Origin: Dermatophagoides farinae
Taxonomy: Eukaryota > Arthropoda > Arachnida > Sarcoptiformes > Pyroglyphidae
NCBI RefSeq assembly: GCF_024713945.1
Contig: NW_027461514.1
Coordinates: 124,001-188,000, forward strand
DNA: 64,000 bases
Direction: 5' to 3'
Made by a program: the position numbers and the translations under genes. Below the pieces are notes generated by a model, which made no database searches, was not told where the DNA came from, and saw only the letters and a list, made by a program, of their open reading frames with translations. Positions 58,622 to 64,000 of this stretch are shown piece by piece. Position 1 is the stretch's first letter, and the number at the start of each line of letters is the position of its first letter.

Positions 58622-59785
58622 TCAAGGAGAAGTATCCTGCGCATCGACCAAACTAATTAGATTTTTTCTGCACATTGGGCATGTGAAGTTATGAATCAGC
58701 CATTGGCTGATACATCTACCGTGGAAATAGTGCAGCCTGGGATTACACGGTAGTTGCACAATCAAGTCTGATTCTTCCAATTTGCTAACGCAAATTGCAC
58801 AAAAGTAACTTTCCGTGTTAGCAGGCTTCGTCGAAGGCTTAATATTGATTTTAATATCTTCGACTTTTTCGTCTGAGACCTGTGAGTCTTTCGGGTTTTG
58901 TCCGTCGTCGGGAACAACCGTTTCAACATTTTTTGCAATTTGCTCATTGGATAATCGAGCGGTTGATTCAATTTGGTGAGAATAATTGATGTCCACGTTA
59001 TTCGGTGTTCTAGAAATTTTTCTACCACCAATGGAAACATTCTCTGCAGACACTTCACGAGAAAAATAGTCGCCAGACCCGTCAATTTCGTTGTTTTCTA
59101 TCAATGTTTTCAAAGTTGACTTTTTGAGCTTTTTTAGCAATTCTGCATTTCGTAAAACCAAATTTATATCACGAGACCCTACTAGAAGGGGGAACAAACG
59201 TTCGCGGATCACTGGAAACCTGAAAAATAACAACAACAAAGGAGCTATGAAAATTATCAGTAAGCACGGGTAGAGGTAGGAGAGTGCCATTTGCATCCAA
59301 CCAAACAAGCTCCAATAGTAAGCAATAGTGCGGCAATTCTCTTGTTGAACGAAGTCGTTGAAATTGATAAACAAACCATAAATGAAATGAGTTAATAAAA
59401 TTAGTTGAAACCCTGGGTGTCGGTACATCAAGTTATCCGTTGCAAGTCCGTTTTCAATTGAAAAATTTTTCAAACGATGATAAAATGAATAGGCTTTAGA
59501 TATTGAAAGAAACGAGGATAGCAATATCCACACAGTACTCCATATCTTGTAGTCTAAGTCACAGGCCTGGTTCCAAGTTGGGAAAAATTGGTACTGCATA
59601 ACTAAAAATAAACTGATAAATACTATTGAAAGCAGAACTGAAAACACAAACTGAAATTTCAAACCTCTTAGCAGTATCGCAGAGTTTTGTTGTAACTCAT
59701 CATTTGTAGCTGTGTTGTTCGTTTCATTAGCGGTAACGGGAGGTGCTTCAGGAACTTGATCGTTAGTGATCGGATTTTCACTCAT
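58622..59785 (-). CDS. Multi-span membrane RING-H2 ubiquitin ligase
   Basis: 387 residues from the ATG at 59783-59785; the frame is open upstream but without ATG. An N-terminal Asn/Thr-rich part is followed by four to five membrane spans (residues about 35-200; FSVLLSIVFISLFLVM, VWILLSSFLSISKAY, LILLTHFIYGLFI, LLIIFIAPLLLLFF). A disordered linker leads to a RING-H2 finger at the end: CAICVSKLEESDLIVQLPC, LHYFHGRCISQWL and CPMCRK, with the expected C3H2C3 ligands. It probably ubiquitinates membrane or ER substrates. Closest type cannot be named. Confidence 0.75.
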   Translation of the reverse strand: MSENPITNDQVPEAPPVTANETNNTATNDELQQNSAILLRGLKFQFVFSVLLSIVFISLFLVMQYQFFPTWNQACDLDYKIWSTVWILLSSFLSISKAYSFYHRLKNFSIENGLATDNLMYRHPGFQLILLTHFIYGLFINFNDFVQQENCRTIAYYWSLFGWMQMALSYLYPCLLIIFIAPLLLLFFRFPVIRERLFPLLVGSRDINLVLRNAELLKKLKKSTLKTLIENNEIDGSGDYFSREVSAENVSIGGRKISRTPNNVDINYSHQIESTARLSNEQIAKNVETVVPDDGQNPKDSQVSDEKVEDIKINIKPSTKPANTESYFCAICVSKLEESDLIVQLPCNPRLHYFHGRCISQWLIHNFTCPMCRKNLISLVDAQDTSP

Positions 59786-60062
59786 TCTTTTCTCTGTTTT
59801 ATCAACGTATACTGGGTAGCCTGCAATATACACTCAGCGTACAAAATTTAACAAAACATTATTCAATTAATAATTACAAGATTATTACTTTCAAATACAC
59901 CGTAAAGTTTTTATAAAACAAATGTGCATGTAACAGAATTAATTTTTTCATTAATAAATAATAAAATAAATTCATAAATAAACATGATTCACAGTTTAAC
60001 CGCAAATTTGCCTTTTCTTTATTACAAATTTTGTAAACTTTTCAAATTTTTTTTTCAAAAAA

Positions 60063-60554
60063 ATGAAAAAAAGTGATAAATCCAAAAGATTGGCGCGAAT
60101 CATTTCTAAACCCACAGTGCAGAAACTCCAAAAAAAAGCGGAAATCCGCAAACAACGCCATGAGGCTTTAATTAATAATCTAATTGCAAAAAAAAAACTC
60201 TTGACCCATGAAAGCAATGAAAAAAAGTTTGGAAAGTCGCTTGCAAACATAGGCGACATAAAAAACCCGCTCAATGCCATTGAAGCAGAATTCGAAATAG
60301 ATCAGTTAAAAAAAAAGTATAAAACGCTTGGAAAAGAACTCGGCAAACTTCCCGTATCCACGAAACGGGAACGAGAATTAGAACCTCGCAGTATAAACGA
60401 CATTTATGACATACTAAACAACCCAGACTTTCAAAAAAATCCATATGAATACACGTTGACTATTATAACAAAATACGCCCAAATGGTAAACAGTAAGAGA
60501 TTAGAATTCGACGACCTCAAATCAAAGATTTCTTACTCGACAAGAGTTGCGTAA
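60063..60554 (+). CDS. Small basic helical protein, unknown
   Basis: Single exon, 163 residues, starting at the ATG at 60063. The first 60 residues are Lys/Arg-rich helix, the middle has a heptad-like stretch (FEIDQLKKKYKTLGKELGKL), and the end is neutral. It resembles small nucleolar ribosome-assembly factors (such as SLX9-type proteins) in composition, but no signature is certain. It is divergent from the RING gene. Confidence 0.5.
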   Translation: MKKSDKSKRLARIISKPTVQKLQKKAEIRKQRHEALINNLIAKKKLLTHESNEKKFGKSLANIGDIKNPLNAIEAEFEIDQLKKKYKTLGKELGKLPVSTKRERELEPRSINDIYDILNNPDFQKNPYEYTLTIITKYAQMVNSKRLEFDDLKSKISYSTRVA

Positions 60555-60730
60555 AACTCGTTTTTCAAAAAATATATAAAATATTCGATAATCGCATTTT
60601 TTTCTAAATACCTCTTTAAAAAAAATCAAAATTCATTTAATCTATTATTTTTTATCTTAATCGTCAATGTGTTTAGAGTTTACTCAGTAGATCTTGTTTA
60701 TTGATCTGATAAAATAGTTATATTTTTTCA

Positions 60731-61920
60731 ATGATTTTAAATGCGAAAAATAATAGCAGCTTGGTCGGGACAAAATATAAACTAAAAATCGAGGAAATAG
60801 AATTTCACGTAAGTAGAAGATAATTATTTGCTTTTGTATGAAAATTTCTAACATTTTTTAGGCTCATATCGCAACGTTTCCCACAGAGTTCTTATTCACA
60901 ATTGACAGTTTGCATTTTGATGAATCTAAAAAAGTTGTTCCTTCAATCAGATATTTCAAAAAAGATGATTCAACGATTTTCAAAATAAACACGGCGTCTA
61001 CAGCCTATATTCCGAAAAATGACCTTACTAAAAATCATTCAGACCCGTTCCGAGCGTTTACGCGTCCTATAGTGATCTATATTCATAGTTTCGCGTTCAA
61101 ACCATTTAAGTACATAACAAAACTTAACTTATCATCTGAAACTCTTTGTAAACACACAGACCCTTACACGAAAGAAAAGTATTATGAAGTTCGGATCCCC
61201 ATATATATTTTATATACTAATCATATTGTTGGTAGCATTAACGTGTCTTTATCGATGGAAGATGTCAGCCTTGAAAACATTGATAGGAACAAATTGTTTT
61301 TCGCGAACTTGCAAAATTTAGACGAACAAATTTTGTCTCAAGACATTATTTACAATGACAGTTTCCATCATAACAAAATTGACTGTGAAAAGTTTGGGAA
61401 TACTTGTTTCGACTACGAGAAGAATAAGAAGTATATCAAATCTGATTCATTGCATCAATCCGTGGACGTCACCGAACCAGCGTCTCCTGATCACGCGATA
61501 AATGACATCTACTCTAGCCAATCATCCAAATTAAAAAACAACTTAGTCAAATATAATAGTTCAATTCCACCCCATAATTCAGACAGTCTAAATTACATCA
61601 CTGACTCAATTTCAAACATCAACCAAATTAACTGCGACATTACTCAAACGCTGTGCCTTTTACAAAAAATTCCTTATGATTTTGTATTTTACGATGAACA
61701 TCTTAACACTTATCGCTCCAAGTCCGAATGCATTAACCAATTACTCACTAACAAAAGTAGTAACGAAGGCATTATCAGAAAATATATATCTTATATTATA
61801 AAAGAATATATTTCGATGAACTCTAAGAAGAATATTGTAAAATCTTCAAAACACGCTTTAACTCTTTCAAAAAACAACATAATATCAGATTCTAAGCCAT
61901 CATCATTTTTCATCTCTTAA
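60731..61920 (+). CDS. Unknown protein with C2-like N-terminus
   Basis: Exon 1 is 60731-60808 (26 codons). A 53-nt intron (60809-60861, GTAAGT...TTTTTTAG) in phase 0 precedes exon 2 (60862-61920); 378 residues. The first 180 residues alternate strands (VGTKYKLKIEEIEFHAHIAT, IRYFKKDDSTIFKI, YYEVRIPIYILYTNHIVGS) in a pattern like a C2 or related beta-sandwich. The rest is Asn/Ser-rich and disordered, ending in a short amphipathic helix. No catalytic motif. Membrane binding is one possibility. Confidence 0.55.
60809..60861 (+). other. Spliceosomal intron, 53 nt
   Basis: GTAAGTAG donor and TTTTTTAG acceptor, phase 0. It joins an ATG-led 26-codon exon to the long open exon of the C2-like gene. 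Confidence 0.7.
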
Positions 61921-62015
61921 CAAAAAGACAGCTTTCAAAACCAATATACAATACTTATTAATGATATGAAATACGAATAAAGTTCTGCGCAAATATATAT
62001 AACCGCATATATGTG

Positions 62016-63431
62016 CTACATTGGCAAATTAGCACTGACTTTAATTACTTTATTTTTTTCAGTTGCTTCTAAAGTGCTTTCATTGTTTGCGTCTTCCAGG
62101 ACATAAGAAACACGACGTTTCAATAATTCAGTACATTTTTTGTCTTTCTCAAGATCTAGATCATTAAAATAAATTTCAAATAACTCGTATGCTGTCAATT
62201 CCGGCTGGAGAAATAAAAGCTTGTATACTTGCAACTTACAAACAGAATAATCTTTAATTATTTTTGGTACATCGGCCTGACCCTGCTCAGTCTCTTTAAT
62301 AACTTTATTATTGTACTCGAGGTAAACATTTTCAATATGATTTAAGTTATTTTTCATCTGTAAACTAATAGTAGATAATTTAAAATAATTGTTAAAATTT
62401 TCAAACTCATTGACTGGTAGCTCGGTGAATATGAAATCAACGAATTTAGTATCTTTATTCACACCCATCTGCTGACTACAATAATCCAACACCAATATCC
62501 AAACCATTTTCAGTTGTTTTATAAATGATAAATCAATTTTGTTCAGTCCATGTCTAGCTACCTTTCCGCTGGAAAAATTGATAATTAACTCATCAATTGT
62601 AAATCTAGACTTAAAAAAATTCTGAAATGTAAATAACTGTTTTTCTAGTTTAGCTTTATTCAAATATCTAGCTACTATTTTCACGTTTCTCACGTCTAGT
62701 GTTTCATTAAACTTTTTTCGCCTTACCTGAAGATCATTTATGTACTCGAGAAACATTTTGTACAAACTGTTATAGCCGTAGCAAAAAAATTCATTTGGTA
62801 TATCCAAAGAAACTATCGACAAACGCGCTAAAAAGCTGTGAAAATCTTGCTCATCAAAATCCTCATAAATTTTGTCTAAATACTCAAAAAGTTTTTGTTT
62901 AATTTCAAACTTGCCTGCCTCATTATGTTCCATTAATAATTTAACATGGTTATTTACATAAGAATTAAAAATGTTAGACTTATCGTACTTCGATATATTA
63001 TTGAACAAACTGTAACGCGGATCAAACGACAAAGCAACACTGACAGTCTGCCAAGTTAGTAGACAACCGATACGTCGTTTTTCTAAATACTGATAAAACG
63101 CGCTTCGTTGCGCGTTGTATGAAGCTAAATTCAACTGAAATTCGCTTTGGTCAAACTCTTTGTTTGCTTTAATTATTTCTTCAACACACATTGGTGTTTC
63201 CTCGCATTTTTCGCCCGTTTGTACATTAAAGTAAAAATTTGTACCGTTGTCTGTCTCTTTTATCCAGTGACAGTTTGATGCAATTATAATTTCAATTGCA
63301 GGTCGCAAGATAACAGGTTTAAACCAGGTTGCAGTCTGTTTGGGCGTTTCTACAATCCAATAAGTATTGCCGTTAGACTCACACTCTTTCACTGTATGAT
63401 GGTTATTGACAAACTTATTATACCATGACAT
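62016..63431 (-). CDS. Prp40-like splicing factor (WW and FF domains)
   Basis: Single exon, 471 residues. Two WW-like units occupy the first 90 residues: TYWIVETPKQTATWFKPV, and HWIKETDNGTNFYFNVQTG followed by KCEETP, where the second signature Trp is missing. Next come FF-type modules from about residue 97 (FQLNLASYNAQRSAFYQYLE and the following DPRYSLFNN, KYDKSNIFNSYV). Prp40 bridges U1 snRNP to branch-point proteins during early spliceosome assembly. Recognition rests on WW-FF order and the FF1 pattern; the later FF repeats are weak. The protein is shorter than yeast Prp40 (583). Confidence 0.68.
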   Translation of the reverse strand: MSWYNKFVNNHHTVKECESNGNTYWIVETPKQTATWFKPVILRPAIEIIIASNCHWIKETDNGTNFYFNVQTGEKCEETPMCVEEIIKANKEFDQSEFQLNLASYNAQRSAFYQYLEKRRIGCLLTWQTVSVALSFDPRYSLFNNISKYDKSNIFNSYVNNHVKLLMEHNEAGKFEIKQKLFEYLDKIYEDFDEQDFHSFLARLSIVSLDIPNEFFCYGYNSLYKMFLEYINDLQVRRKKFNETLDVRNVKIVARYLNKAKLEKQLFTFQNFFKSRFTIDELIINFSSGKVARHGLNKIDLSFIKQLKMVWILVLDYCSQQMGVNKDTKFVDFIFTELPVNEFENFNNYFKLSTISLQMKNNLNHIENVYLEYNNKVIKETEQGQADVPKIIKDYSVCKLQVYKLLFLQPELTAYELFEIYFNDLDLEKDKKCTELLKRRVSYVLEDANNESTLEATEKNKVIKVSANLPM

Positions 63432-63550
63432 TGTAACTATTATTATCGCTTATTATTGAATTTAGATAAAGAACAAAAAATTGATGAAAATTTGTATTTA
63501 CGCTGCAGAAAAAAATTTATATTTATATAAATCTATATAAGTTTGCATTG

Positions 63551-64000
63551 CTACTCAATGTCTAGAAGCGTTTTATAATTTATTAACACGTTGATTTTCG
63601 CAGTTTCATAATTGCAATTCGGTAACAAGGGTATACAACACAGTCCAGGCACGCCATTTAGCAGATCGAGATAACAATGTGCAACATCTATAAATCCCAT
63701 TTCGAGCTCGTACCCAAACTGAATTTTTATAATAGCAATATTATTATATGTGATATCAAATGCAAATGACTTTTCAAATTTAGGATTATAAATTGAATAT
63801 ATTGCTGATGTAGACTCTAATTTTTGTGGTTCGTTAAGATCGTAGACGCTGATCTTTGCTTTTACAAACAGATCCATGTCGTTTCCATAATTCTGAATAA
63901 ACTTCTTCAATGTCTTGCTTGCAGCTAAATTCAAGATAGAGTCGATGCTAAATTCCACACGCTTTTTTCGATGTTGTTGATTAGATATTGGAACCAGAAC
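63551..64000 (-). CDS. C2 domain of probable phosphoinositide phospholipase C, 5' part missing
   Basis: Open frame from the right edge to the stop at 63551, about 149 residues, so the N-terminal part of the protein lies beyond the window. The visible part reads like the C-terminal C2 domain of PI-PLC: VLVPISNQQ at the start, DLFVKAKISVYDLN, SIYNPKFEKSFAFDI (the NP-x-[WF] strand), and GFIDVAHCYLDLLNGVPGLCCIPLL, then a final strand INVLINY. PI-PLC cleaves PIP2 to IP3 and diacylglycerol and lies upstream of calcium release. The catalytic X/Y domains cannot be seen, so another C2 protein remains possible. Confidence 0.5.
   Translation of the reverse strand, partial: VLVPISNQQHRKKRVEFSIDSILNLAASKTLKKFIQNYGNDMDLFVKAKISVYDLNEPQKLESTSAIYSIYNPKFEKSFAFDITYNNIAIIKIQFGYELEMGFIDVAHCYLDLLNGVPGLCCIPLLPNCNYETAKINVLINYKTLLDIE

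Noticed and set aside
59786-59833. Upstream start for the RING-H2 protein
   Set aside because: The frame is open but starts only at non-ATG codons; a nearby 22-nt candidate intron is too short to trust.
1-64000. Mobile element, phage, CRISPR or operon-like defence system
   Set aside because: No transposase, integrase, long terminal repeats, direct-repeat arrays or prokaryotic operon structure were seen; gene content is nuclear eukaryotic.

Overview
The window is a compact, AT-rich nuclear segment from a unicellular eukaryote. It holds about 37 protein-coding genes on both strands, with short intergenic spacers and no recognisable tRNA, rRNA, transposon or CRISPR. Eleven spliceosomal introns can be resolved from frame, splice signals and protein homology. 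Six of them are only 28-32 nt long and nine start with GTAAGT. An alveolate, most probably an apicomplexan (gregarine-like or another deep lineage), is suggested by: a CBM20-fused calcium-dependent-protein-kinase-like kinase (the Toxoplasma CDPK2 layout), a PERK/PK4-type membrane eIF2-alpha kinase, an ERK7-type MAP kinase, and a small extracellular protein resembling modules common in ciliates and other alveolates. This assignment is an inference; no marker gene settles it.

Layout. 1-8.5 kb: a partial unknown gene, a Qa-SNARE syntaxin with three exons, an AT-hook protein, the splicing ubiquitin ligase Prp19 and UMP/CMP kinase. 8.8-17.1 kb: an unknown Cys-cluster protein, tRNA adenosine deaminase ADAT2, the HOPS/CORVET subunit VPS16, and a large unknown secreted protein. 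17-25.8 kb: an unknown spliced gene, DNA polymerase kappa, ERK7, a NarK-type nitrate/nitrite transporter of bacterial appearance, PDCD2/Tsr4 and adenylate kinase. 26-34 kb: FCP1 CTD phosphatase, cytosolic AspRS, PRMT1, thymidylate kinase, a PCI-like protein and the alveolate-type extracellular protein. 34-43 kb: THO2, diflavin reductase NDOR1/Tah18, Snu23 and a 2H-phosphoesterase-like protein. 43-52.4 kb: the CBM20 kinase, RRP36, a secreted FAS1 protein, a patatin/DUF3336 lipase and RIO2. 52.6-64 kb: the PERK-like kinase, GET1/WRB, a DUF1764 protein, ribosomal protein eL30, three poorly known proteins, a membrane RING-H2 ligase, Prp40, and the C2 end of a probable PI-PLC.

Functionally the window is mostly housekeeping: splicing (Prp19, Snu23, Prp40), mRNA export and transcription (THO2, FCP1), ribosome assembly (RRP36, RIO2, Tsr4/PDCD2, eL30) and nucleotide metabolism (three kinases). 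Membrane traffic and tail-anchor insertion (syntaxin, VPS16, GET1) and stress or storage signalling (PERK-like, CBM20 kinase) are also represented. The most unusual items are the NarK-like transporter, the CBM20 kinase with no canonical EF-hand loops and an HCD catalytic motif, and the tiny, strongly 5'-biased introns. No multi-gene system of an unknown type was found.
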